From positions 1 to 64,000 of the forward strand of contig ADNK01001197.1 of the NCBI GenBank assembly GCA_000320545.1: a stretch of DNA of 64,000 nt, written 5' to 3'. The position numbers and the translations under genes were made by a program. The stretch comes from Bigelowiella natans CCMP2755 (taxonomy: Eukaryota > Cercozoa > Chlorarachniophyceae). Position 1 is the stretch's first letter; every line of letters begins with the position of its first letter. The notes under the pieces are model-generated. The model was not told the origin of the DNA, searched no databases, and worked only from the letters and a program-made list of their open reading frames with translations. Positions 1 to 11,000 of this stretch are shown piece after piece.

Positions 1-261
1 AACAGAATTTGCACGCGATGTGATGTAAATATCGTGTTCTGCTTTTAAGAGATTCTGCCGCTAAGAGATTTTGGCTTCAATTTTTTTTTATATTGTTTCT
101 TCGCCACGTGATCTTGGATATGCTAACACAACTACAACTCCTCCTACCACTACTACGCAAGGATATCTATAAAATTACAACGACTGAAATTATTACTACT
201 AGTAAGAGTACTACCAGATTTGATTCCTCAGATAGGAAGACGGCTTCCTGAAATAAGTACA

Positions 262-295
<34 letters not shown>

Positions 296-851
296 TGTGT
301 GTATTTTACTAAAATTAAGCGTGACCATGTCCTTGTACGTCATTCCTTTGATGGTTTGAAGAAGCTCTTCATCCAGTGCCTTATATTACAATATACGCAG
401 TGCTTTCATCAGCAACACCAACACACGCACAGATTGTCTTCTTCTTCTTCTTCTTCTTCTTCTTCTTCTTCTTCTTGTGACTATCAGTCCATTGAGGCTC
501 TCCTAAAGCAGCAGTAGCAATAGTAGCAGCACGTACGTCTTTGCCACGATTTATTGAATATATATCCGGCACCGTGAGTGCTATAAGAGAATCACCTCCC
601 AGAGTCATTGCAGGCTATAACGATGTTGCATCTAATCACCTCATTCAGCAAATCCTCCTCATCTTTAAACGGTTGCCTGCTTTCCTTCGCAACCGCCCGC
701 TGATGCTGCAGCTTTCGACTGAAAAGAGATGAAATCACAAGGCTTTCAACGAATGAACAAATGCTGTCTTGCGATGCGACAAAGGAAACATCACTATCGA
801 CGACAATATATAAATAACATATATATATATATATATATATATATGGCCTTA

Positions 852-895
<44 letters not shown>

Positions 896-1007
896 CATCC
901 ACGCAGGTGGGAGGCAGTCTACCTCATATATGATCTTAGGCTCGAGGCACATCCCTGATTAGCAGCAACAAGGAACACTCAGCTTTCTTCGGATATGCGT
1001 ATGAATA

Positions 1008-1047
<40 letters not shown>

Positions 1048-1244
1048 AATCATCGTCCTTCTACACGTATAGAATACTGCTACAAAAACTGTCACATCAT
1101 GCACAGAGCAACCTTGATGATGAAGTTTTCTTCACTCTCAGCTTCGATGAGAATGTGGTCGATAAGATGGGCTATTTCTACATTATACACTGGTGCTAAC
1201 GAGTGCGGACCTTATCATACAATATATCAAAATATGTATATAAA

Positions 1245-1283
<39 letters not shown>

Positions 1284-1914
1284 ATACATAAATTTATATA
1301 TCAACATCGCATCGCAAGAACACTTCACAGTATGACATATGAGCATATGCATGTTGTACCACGCCACAGTTAAAAGTAGTAGTAGTGTAGTAGTAGTAGT
1401 AGTAGTGGTAGTAGTACCTCGATCTAGATTCCTGGCCAAACTACGCAGCATAAACGTAGCAAAGCAGCTAAAACTTACCTGTTGTTGCATGATACCGTTA
1501 TTTGGAGAGAAGCCAATAGGATATCAGGACGACAGTCAGCTTGGAGCAAAGCTTCATATCATTAGTAGTGCTTTGATATTATATTCTCAGTTGAGGGGGG
1601 GGGGGGGGGGGGGGACTTCCAAAATTCAAAAATAAAGCACGTGACTATGAATGCTGATAACTCGTAAGTTCTGCGTACATTTTTATCCTTGAGATGACGA
1701 GGGCCGCTCTCTTCACTGCAGTTACTGCTACTGAAGAGGATGAATCGTGAGAGAGGAGAAGAGGAGGAGGAGGAGGAGGAGGAGGAGGAGGAGGAGGAGA
1801 AAGAGTCGTATGTGGAGATGGAGGACGATACGTATCCTGCCATGTTTGTAAGGAAACCACGGACCTATTTGTAAGTTATGGTTATGCTGTTGTTATATTT
1901 ACCCCGAATATGCT

Positions 1915-1954
<40 letters not shown>

Positions 1955-1986
1955 TTACGATACGGGAGGAGGATAAGATAAAGAAG

Positions 1987-2039
<53 letters not shown>

Positions 2040-2092
2040 TGTGTAAGGCACATATTTGTCTCTTCAACTCTTTCTCCCACAAACAAAACGAT

Positions 2093-2143
<51 letters not shown>

Positions 2144-2287
2144 TACATATTTGTCATACCCTGGCGAGCTGATGACGGTCAGCATGCGGGACTTTCCGGT
2201 CAATGTCGTCCAACAGCATCGTGAAAGTGTCACCGAATATCTATTAAACACGCCACAGCTCATCTTTCGCACGCACAAGTATGTTTG

Positions 2288-2318
<31 letters not shown>

Positions 2319-2734
2319 TTAATAGATATTCGGTGACACTTTCACGATGCTGTTGGACGACATTGACCGGAAAGTTCGGCATGCCGTGGGTGCTGAGGCC
2401 GGGGGAGGAATCAACCTTTTCTTGCTCTTGTTCTTATTCTTCTCGGAGTGCTGCACGTTGTCCTCGTTGTTGGAATTTTGCTGAAATACCGCCCATAGGA
2501 GCTCATGCATGAACTAAGTAAAGGAAGGAAGGAAGGAGGGTAACAATAAGAAGAAGGAGGTGCGCACGATGAGGCAAAGTCGCTTAGTGAAGAGGTCATT
2601 GTCTATGCGTTGAATACCTCCTCAAAGTGCCTAAAATACATTTTATCGTCATTGTGTTCTCCTTCGTTGTTGTTCCGCTTCACTTCTTCCTCTGCAATAA
2701 TGCAAATAAATAAATGTGTAAATGCCCACTCATA

Positions 2735-2811
<77 letters not shown>

Positions 2812-3214
2812 CATATATATGAAGGACATCACGAAATGGATGGGTGATATATTTCTTCGACTACTGCCTGTGTTTGTGTGCGTGAGAGTCTGTGCGTTTG
2901 TTGGAGCTTCTGCAAGGAATTTTCTTGCAGCAAATACCTGCTGCCGCCATTTCCTCCGCACTGTGCTCAAAAACAGCCTAGTACATGTCAAATGTTAAAA
3001 ACGAAAGTTTTACCAAAGGGCCTAATACACACCTATACTTTTCTAAAATTTTGCATTTCTAAATCAAGAGTTAAGTGTTGTAGAATCTGTCTCAGTATAA
3101 TCCTCCCCCCAACAGCATTACTGTTATTTAGAGATTATGGCAATGATAAAGGGAGAACCTTGGCAAGCGAGCGTAAGTGCGGCAAATCTTCGAATGAAGA
3201 TGGATCTTTTCTTC
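1..3214 (-). CDS. Helical protein of unknown function, multi-exon, partial
   Basis: I do not recognise this gene. Several minus-strand blocks read as protein-like sequence bounded by good splice signals. They are 3214-3159 (EEKIHLHSKICRTYARLP), 2240-2160 (27 codons, IFGDTFTMLLDDIDRKV...), from 1730 downward (VKRAALVISRIKMYAELT), a block ending at 1479 with a perfect GTAAGT donor (LLQADCRPDILLASLQITV), from 1195 downward (PVYNVEIAHLIDHILIEAES), and 718-596 (RKLQHQRAVAKESRQPFKDE, then NEVIRCNIVIACNDSG). A further block lies near 390-300 (DEELLQTIKGMTYKDMVTL). The pattern is amphipathic helices, perhaps HEAT-like, but that is inference. A possible first exon (MVIDNNECCRR, donor GTGAGT) starts at 4191. 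Introns hold large microsatellites. The gene probably continues beyond the left edge. The plus-strand reading of the 1195-1100 block is also open but less protein-like. Confidence 0.5.
263..2808. repeat. Cluster of microsatellites in introns of the first gene
   Basis: At least a dozen simple repeats lie in 2.5 kb: (GT)n 269-295, (TTC)n about 437-476, (AT)n 819-844, (AC)n 856-888 and 1009-1040, (AT)n 1250-1281, (AGT)n about 1377-1415, G20 at 1595-1614, (GGA)n about 1762-1799, (AC)n 1918-1950, compound (TC)n(TG)n 1990-2044, (AT)n 2100-2140, (GT)n 2293-2318, (AC)n 2739-2774 and (AT)n 2777-2808. They fall between the inferred exons of the minus-strand gene, so they look intronic. Confidence 0.95.
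2191..2375. repeat. Perfect 60-bp inverted repeat containing an exon copy
   Basis: Bases 2191-2250 are the exact reverse complement of 2316-2375, with a 65-bp spacer that includes a (GT)n run. The left arm covers the acceptor region and the first 50 nt of the minus-strand exon at 2240-2160. The right arm therefore carries an inverted copy of the same intron-exon junction, reading IFGDTFTMLLDDIDRKV on the plus strand. Partial similarity continues a few bases past the arms. It could be a real inverted duplication or a fold-back artefact of amplification or assembly. Confidence 0.95.
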
Positions 3215-5440
3215 CTGAAATGATGCGATCGCTCCATCCTCCCTATCATATTCACACTATTAGCTACTGTCAGAATAACATGTTTTTTTGTAATTCTATA
3301 CTCTTTTGATGTACTGTCTTAGGCTGTTTTCGTAGGGAATGAATAGGGGATCAGAGAAGACAAACACATCTGATGTCGATGTATATCGTATAGTCCCACT
3401 TGCAAGGATTATACCGTAGCGTCACGTTGCGAGATCCACTTACGTACCCTGGGAGTCTGCAGTTTCCTATCAATTTAAAAGTATTCGACTAAGAGACTAT
3501 ACTAAGATAATAATGATAAGAGCGAGTAGTGCCCCTCTACAAAGAAAGACCGTCAACACTAAGGTCGTACACAATATAGAACAAAAGCTTCAATGTAGCT
3601 CTTGCTCTCTCTCTCTCCCTCCCTCCCCTCCCCCCCCCCTTCCCACTTCTACATCTACACCTACACCTACACACACACACACACACACACACACTCCTGC
3701 CTTCCTCTCATTCTCTACTCTTCCGGTGACCTCTTCCTCTTAGCATCTCCCCCCTTGAAATCGTCGAACTCATCATTCGTGGTCATCGCTCTATAAATTC
3801 TGTTTTGAAATGCGCATGGTTTTCAGGAAGTGGTTAAGATAAAGATAAAGAAGGGCCCAAGAGCCCCTTCATTCACATCTAGTAAGTAAAGTAGTCGAAT
3901 GCCTAGCAACAATGAGGATGCTAACTCATTTTCTATGTGGAATTTGTGTGTGGATACGAGCGAGGGCGCGCATATCTTGTGTCGTAGGATTCTGTATTGC
4001 TTGCAAAACTGATGAGAACGTGTCGTGTGCTAAAGTGTCAATGCTAGTTATCGTGCGTTTTCGGGTTGTGTTGTGATTGCGTTGATGTTGTTTAGAGTTA
4101 CATATGATATATTCAATCTTCCCCATTTGGTTCGAATTATCAGCAAACTGTCCACTCACCTTCTACAGCATTCGTTGTTATCGATCACCATGAATTTAGA
4201 GGCAGGAGGTTTGGTTACATGCTGTTTCAAAAAGGCGTTGATAAGCGCGCGGCGAGGTTAAGAACATGTTACATTGGAGACAAATTTAGTCAACCATTCA
4301 GAGGCAGAGAATAGTTAACTAACGTACCGCATATTTAGCGCTGTGAGAACAAATCCCCCCCATGTTCTTTTTACCTCTCGGGAGGGGGGCGGGCGGTCTC
4401 TCCTAGCTTAGTTAAGTTAACGGGTGTTTGTGTTGTCGCACGAAACAAATGTCCTTAGTTTGGTATCTGTGGAGCGTGCTTTAGGTCAAAACTACTTCAA
4501 AACGGTGTAGTTGGTATTTATAAACTCAGGTGTCATACGACATCGTTTCCTGCTTGGCGACATGAGAATGGAAGCGGAAGCTGTTAGCTTGCGCGAAAAG
4601 ATGAGCTTGATGTCGCAATTCGAATTGGTCGGCTTCCCAAGTCCTTTTCCAAAAAAAATCAAAAATTCAATATGTCGCACAGATACGCGTCGTTCTCGGA
4701 AGGAGCTGTAAGATTGTAATAAAATCTAAGCGGGAAAGACAATGGTATCAAACACCTTATGTTATCGTGATGAACTAGTGAACTAACAATGCCACAGAAA
4801 TACACCTATGTTTAATAGCTGTAACGAAATATTTTACAGGATTTTAAATCTTATTCTGAACTTTCGTAAGACTTTCAAATTCAGATTGTAGGAAGAAACT
4901 TTATCTTAATTTTTATACGACATCTCAATGACTATGTCGTAGTTTTTATTTATAAGGATATATCAATCAGAAAGAGGATTTTACTCCATTTTCTGAAGCT
5001 CTGAAACAGCAGGTTGAGCGGTGCCACCTTGATCTGGATGATTTTGAGTTGAGATCGTTGGTCTCCCTCCTCTGTATTGCTGTCCTGATGTTATGATGAT
5101 TAAATATTGAGTTTCACGGGGCTTGTATGTGAGAAAAGGGGGCTTGCATGAGAGTAAATGTAGAGAAGACGCGAGGGAATGTGATAATTCTGAAGGAAAA
5201 AATCTTCATTTCGATTTACGGAAATTCGACAAATAGTTGACAAAATTCTTCAGACCACCTTTACGAGCTCATTATAGACCATATTGCAGGGATCTTTTAA
5301 TTCTCTCTCTACAGAATATTTTCTAAACATATGGCCATTTGAGACAATGAAATAGACCTAACATCTTTTCTATATGTGACTCAATAGATTTCTTATTTGA
5401 GCACAACTGATTCAACTTAGGAAAGACAAGCCTGTATACT
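3215..5440. other. Head-to-head gap upstream of Rab5, no confident gene
   Basis: The stretch separates the minus-strand first gene from Rab5 on the plus strand. It contains an (AC)n run near 3668-3694, a pyrimidine tract near 3604-3655 and a C-rich/G-rich pair at about 4351-4395. Short open stretches around 3926-4260 and 4511-4711 could be 5' exons of the first gene, but no phase-consistent chain could be built. CTAG is not enriched. No promoter motif is recognisable. Confidence 0.5.
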
Positions 5441-6649
5441 ATGAGCAAGAAGACACAGCTCTGCTTCAAGCTCGTCCTGCTTGGTAAGTTTTCTTGTATT
5501 TGCTCTCGTAGGGGAGTTGTCTTATCCTAGCCCGTTAACATTAGGGGATGCTGCTGTGGGGAAATCCTCCTGCGTGGAGAGGTTCGTCAAGAACGAATTT
5601 TTCGAGTTTCAACAGCCTACGATTGGTGCTGCTTTCCTAACCCAAACTGTGCCACTCGAAGAATATATTGTGAAGTTCGAAATCTGGGATACTGCAGGTG
5701 GAGAAATATAACCCTATTCCGTCTTTTTCCCTGTTGATAGTTTGGAGCCTTGATATTGCTAGGAAGTAATTGTACTTTGAGTTAGTTGTTCTTATTTCTG
5801 CTTAGTTGGGGTGGAAATTATTATGAAAACCGTCATTTTGAGTTGCGTCTGAGTACAAAACATGAGGCGTAGGGTTCTTAGAAAATGTACGCCATCATAC
5901 TACAGGACAAGAACGATACCGTAGTTTGGCTCCTATGTACTACAGAGGAGCTGCCGCTGCTCTCGTAGTCTACGACATCACGGATAAGGTAGTTTAATCA
6001 AGATTCTTGCGACGAATCCAACCTAAGCAAGTTTGTACATGAAATTTCTCTCAGGACTCTTTCATGGGCGCAAGAACGTGGATTGAGGTTTGCACAACCT
6101 GCCCTAGATATTTTACCATGGTTTTTATTTATGATTGCATGATGCACAGGAGCTTCAACGTCAAGGCAGTGCTGATATCGTAATTGGTCTAGCTGGGAAT
6201 AAGCTTGATCTGAGTTCGCAGAGAAAAGTAGATGCAAAGGTACGTTTGCAAGTAATTGGATGTTTACAGAAATCAGAGAGTTAGAAATAGACACATTCCT
6301 TCACCACACTTTTCTCTCTCTCTTCAGGAGGCTAAGGCTTATGCTGATGAGAACGGTTGTATCTTCTTCGAAACAAGTGCCAAAACTGGAGCAAATGTCC
6401 AAGATATTTTCGTCAAAATTGGTATTTCATTACTGTTCTTGATTTGCCCGCCAGTCATTTCTCTCCATCCTCCCTTTTCACCCACAACCAATAATTGTAA
6501 TCGAATTTTATTTTTTTCTTGTTTGGTGGTGTTTTACTTGGAAAGCTCAAAAACTCCCGAAGAATGTGCAACCGCAGCAAAATGATGTGATCCAGATTAT
6601 ATCTACAGATGAAAATCAAAGTACAGGGTGTTGTGGTGGTAAGAAGTAG
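5441..6649 (+). CDS. RAB5: Rab5-family small GTPase
   Basis: Seven exons join in phase to 199 codons: 5441-5483, 5545-5697, 5906-5988, 6055-6087, 6150-6239, 6328-6421, 6546-6649. All introns are GT-AG, 60-220 nt. The product has P-loop GDAAVGKSS, a Rab5-type switch I ([12 protein letters not shown]), [13 protein letters not shown] with the catalytic Gln, NKLD and ETSAK guanine-binding motifs, and a C-terminal Cys pair (CCGGKK) for geranylgeranylation. Rab5 in its GTP form directs early-endosome fusion and endocytic traffic. Length is normal for the family. The tail after the two cysteines (GGKK) is slightly longer and more basic than the usual CCSN-like end. The start is the only ATG that gives the standard Rab5 N-terminus before the P-loop. 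Confidence 0.96.
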
Positions 6650-7127
6650 TAAAATCGAATGATACACGTTATGATGTAAGCCTCTAGAAAATGCAATCGT
6701 ATCTCTTCTTTTTGGCACTGCACCGTCATGTCACACCGCACGCGCGCGAAGCAGGCTTCTAGCGCATTTACGCCAGGACACCGACACTGATGCTAGCATG
6801 AGCACTTTAGTCCGCCGCTGCACATCTGCTAGACCTAGAGACATGCACATGCTAGCTTGCACTAGTGCATGCTTGGCTTGTCTGGTTGTCATCATTGGGC
6901 GATCTAGCGATGCGGTCTAGCACGCTAGCACGTGGCACTCGCTACAGCTAGTGTACATGCATGCACATCTGCGGCCATGCTAGCTAGCTAGCATGCGATG
7001 GCGGCGTAGCTGGATGGCATGGATCGGATAAATGTGAGACAGCGAATGCAATGAAGGCGATTGAATCTTCACTTCGATTCAATGTTAGAATGGCCATCCT
7101 GACATACGCGATGTACGCGTGTGGCGC

Positions 7128-7139
7128 CATGCTAGCATG
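7128..7139. repeat. 12-bp palindrome CATGCTAGCATG, copy 1
   Basis: A perfect self-complementary dodecamer in convergent gap A. A near copy lacking the first base match is at about 6789-6800. Confidence 0.95.
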
Positions 7140-7143
7140 CAAA

Positions 7144-7204
7144 GCACAGCTAGACAGGCCACAGCTAGACAGGCCACAGCTAGACAGCTAGACAGCTAGA
7201 CAGC
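7144..7204. repeat. Short tandem array built on AGCTAGACA
   Basis: A 15-bp unit (ACAGCTAGACAGGCC) is repeated twice, followed by a partial unit and then 8-bp AGCTAGAC steps. Each unit contains one CTAG. The 14-mer GCACAGCTAGACAG that opens the array occurs again at about 34789-34802 in convergent gap C. Confidence 0.9.
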
Positions 7205-7685
7205 ACTCTCAGGTCGTGTCCATTATTTGTATCGTCTGTTCTGGTCCACAGTGGCGGTGTCATTGGGTGCACAATGCTGCTGGAGCAAAAAACTTGCAGC
7301 GGTGTCGCTAGGTTGCACCACTCTAGCTAGCACTTGCAGGTGCTGCCAAAGCACATCCAAAAGCTTGGCACACAGGCACGATCTAGCTAGCTAGCGATGC
7401 AAATTGCGCATATATGAGAAACACAAAGCTCAGGCGGATCATCATTGCTAGATGGATTGTTGTGGATCGACGTGCATGTTGGCTTGGAGAACGTGCTGCC
7501 AAATGCAACAAACTCGGCAAATTTGTTTTCATTTTGCAAGAACAACCAAAAAACTAGTGAGAGAAACATTTAAACCCATCAAGGATGTGATGTGTGACCT
7601 TGCATCCATTGTGAAATAGATGGCGAACACAGCGCGCAAGTCACGTCGTGCAGCATGCACAGAATGATCTAGTGATGATAATGAC

Positions 7686-7689
<4 letters not shown>

Positions 7690-7726
<37 letters not shown>

Positions 7727-7730
7727 CAAG
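7690..7730. repeat. (AGC)n/(AAC)n microsatellite
   Basis: About ten AGC units are followed by AAC units inside convergent gap A. This is the only sizeable microsatellite in that gap. Confidence 0.9.
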
Positions 7731-8021
7731 CCAGTGAGCCCTAGACAAGTGTCGAGCAGCACTGCATTGCGCACATGATCATCATGCGCAACGTACACGA
7801 TGCATGAAATGCTTAGCTTCACCAGACCTAAAATCAGACGTGCTGTAATGAAAATGAACGTAAGATAACCGAGCGGAATTGTGCTGACCACCATCATATA
7901 GTCACACGGTGCCATGTAACTTACTTAATGCTATTATATCAATACGTATCCGGACTCGAAAAATTAGAATCCATAGGTTCTGTTTTCCCCGGATATATAC
8001 AAAAAATGAAAGAGCACAGAT

Positions 8022-11000
8022 TTAGATCACACCAATTTCATCTCCTCCTCCAAGCTCTCCTTTCAGATTCTCTACAAGCTCTAGGAGTTTCTTATTTTCG
8101 TCTTCAAGAGTACTGATGTATTCTTGACGTTTCTTCTTCACTTCCTCCTCTCTTGCGAAACGTTTTTGACGATTCTCATCTGATGGTAACATGTTCTGCA
8201 GATTGTTCACATTGTCAATCGTGATCTGAAGTGGGTTATTCTCCATTTGCGCAGCCTCCTTGCCGCCGACATTGCCGCCAGCTGCTCCGACCTCCTTCAT
8301 GCGCTCAAGCTCAATCTGCTTATCTTTGTTCTTCTGAACTTCTGCCTTATACTTGGAACGGTATCGAAGCTTTCGGTAGCAGTAGTACACGAGGAACACC
8401 ACCACAAGAGCGAAGAAGATGCACCCTAGCGCGACCACGGGCCACCATCTTTGCAGCGTTGAGAACACATTGTCGTTATATTGACTCTCAGAATCTCCTG
8501 GAGTGTATATGAAAGCATAAAGCTTCCCCGCTGAGCCGATGGTTCCACATTTATCGAAGCTGCCAGTAGCCACACCATTGGAAAGGGAGAGGGGGTTGAC
8601 CCTTCGATCTTTCACGGTAGGATAAAGACATCTCCAATTTCCGTATTGATCAAGAGTGGCCAGACAGATGTCATTGGCAGAGTGGGGGTAATTTCTATCA
8701 AGCTTAGCCGTGATCGTGATGTTGAGCGTGATGGCTCGCACATTGGAGCTCACCCAGCAGTAAAACGGAGCAGAGAGAACTGTTCTGCTATACGGAATCA
8801 TGGGTCCAAGACGTTGAAAGAACTCCCTTCTCACGAAATTGTCTGCACTACGGAGCTGGCTGTCGGAGGCAGTAATGGTGTAAAAAAACTTGGAATTGCT
8901 GTTGGTTGTGTTCAAAGCTCCTGCGGGAATTGAGAGCCTCACAGCTTGGCCGACTACAGGGTCATCGATAACCGGAACAGTTGCTGTCGCTCCGGAAGGA
9001 ATGGTTGCGACGACTAAGCGTGATCTCATATCTCTGTTGCAGTTGTCAGTGCACACGCCGATCTGCTCCAACCTTGGATTCGTCAAGTAAGTGTTACTGT
9101 AAGATAACGTGTCATTCTTGCACTGGTTGCCATTAGAGACACACTGCTGCTCTTCCCAGCACATGTACTGATTCACGTCACAGCCGTCGAACCGCGGGCA
9201 ATCTCCCTTTGGCCTACACGTACCATCGGTGCACGGCACAGTGTTTTCAGGACAAGAGATGGAAGTGCATGCAGCCGAGCTCGCTGCGCATTGCCCAGAT
9301 TCACACCTGAAAGGCGTCGCTTCGGGGCACCTTGGCACCACGGGACATAGAAGATCTCTCTGAGCATAAGGCACACAGAATCCGTCGGAACACCGGTATT
9401 TTCCAGTCGGGCATGCGGGGGGAACGAAGGACTGCAAAGCTATTTGATGTTGGCTATCTGCTGCTGCCACCTCATTTCCAAAGGAGAGTGGGGCTGGCCT
9501 GCTACTTGCTGTAAAGATCGATAGACATTCACTGTAATAGTTTACACATCTTCCATCATAACACTGTAGGTTGCAGTCATTTTGGTTGGCGTTGCTGCTG
9601 CATTGAGAGGGGCTTCCGACACAGCTTCCATCTGGGCAGAGAATGATGTTGCCACTAGGGCATCGGTTTTCCTCCGGACATGATTGAGCGTTTATAGCAC
9701 AAATACCGTTAGGACAAACGTGGAAGACAGCGCCGTAGTCAGGGCAAACGATCTTAGCTGAACACAAATCCTGGCTCAAGGCACAACTACCGTCTGCACA
9801 GCTTACTGTACCTGGGGGGCACACAATCGTAGCAGCGCAAACGGTCTCTGAGAAGGTGTTGTCCAGCAATTTGCCGTAGGCACCGTTGGAGGAGCAAGTT
9901 CCGTCTGCACACCTGTACGGAGTTGACACCGGGCAAAGCTGCGAAGTGGTGCAACTGGCGTAGTCCTGGACACAGCTGCCATCCACGCAAGTCAATCCGC
10001 TGCACGTATCCGTTGGGCAAATGCTAGTGTCAGCCACGCAAGTTCCGTTTCCACATCGGAAAGGAAGGTTCCATGGGCAGCCATTCGAAGCAGGGCATTG
10101 GTAGACACTGGAGACGCACTCGCCATTCCAGCACTTGTGAAGGCCAACGGAACAGCCAGTACCACTGATTCCGAAGTTGCTGCAACTCGTAGTATTTACT
10201 ACGCAAGCCCCATTGCTGCAGAGGTCATAGCCTTGAGGACAAGATTGGCCGATACTTCCTCCAGCGTCGCAATCAGAACTGCTAGCAGCGCATCTTCCAC
10301 TAACAGGACAACGGTACTTGTACCCGTCAGGACATGGGTTATTCAGAGGGCAGTCCCTCGCATCGTCACGACACGTACCATCTGCACATCGTACTTTGGT
10401 GAAGCAGGGTGCGATGATAGGACAATCAAGCTCAGAAGTGACGCAGTGACCGCTATCACATCGGATACCCTCTGCACAGGAAGGTCCCGGAGGTGCAGTG
10501 CAGTCAGCTGAGCCAAGCACGCACAACCCGGTAGGACACTGATAAGGGCGGTTAGCAGGACAGTACCCTTCTCCTCCATCTTTTTTTGTACAATCCGTCG
10601 AAGAGGCGCAAGTGCCATCTCTGCAGCGCTGCTTCCCACTCTCGCATCCGCTGACCTCTCCTTTATCCGAAGTAGTCAACCCAACGTAACCTGGGCATGC
10701 GCTGTAGTCTGATGACCCATCACTCATAGAAATTCCTTGGCAAGATCCGTCGTTACAAGCCAAGTTATTGAGTTCTGCAGTATCGATCACGAACGCACCG
10801 TTATCTTGGTTCAGACTCAATGCGTCAGCCTTGTAACCCTTGTCGCAGGTAATTGCATCCTGGTTCGAAACGCTGGGGCATTCGCCTGTATTCTTGACGC
10901 ACGCGCCATTGTAGCATTTGACCGGATTGCTGTACGGGCATCCATTGGTCTGGGTGCAGAAGGATGGGTCTTGTGCACAGTAGCCATCAGAGCAGAGGTA

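Larger units (their letters stand above)
6650..8021. other. Convergent gap A: CTAG-rich palindromic DNA
   Basis: The gap lies between the stop codons of Rab5 and the giant receptor. By hand I count about 30 CTAG sites in 1,372 bp (about 5 expected for even base use), often as GCTAGC, TCTAGC or runs of CTAGCTAGCTAG (6980-6992, 7381-7396). GCATGC/TGCATG words are also frequent. No ORF resembling a protein and no splice pattern is seen. Codon-like composition is absent. The same texture recurs in the other three tail-to-tail gaps. Confidence 0.85.

Noticed and set aside
541-732. Plus-strand open frame beginning with PRFIEYISGT
   Set aside because: The opposite strand has a better protein-like reading flanked by a good acceptor (CTCTTTTCAG) and donor.
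1113-1193. Plus-strand reading SNLDDEVFFTLSFDENVVDK as an exon
   Set aside because: It looks coding at first, but the minus-strand reading of the same bases (PVYNVEIAHLIDHILIEAES) agrees with neighbouring minus-strand exons.
4150-4310. Possible acetyltransferase-like stretch (EFRGRRFGYMLFQKGV) on the plus strand
   Set aside because: The resemblance to a GNAT motif is weak, no phase-consistent upstream or downstream exons were found, and it conflicts with a possible minus-strand first exon.
7144-7204. CRISPR-like array
   Set aside because: Units are contiguous with no spacers; the genome is eukaryotic and this is a simple tandem repeat.
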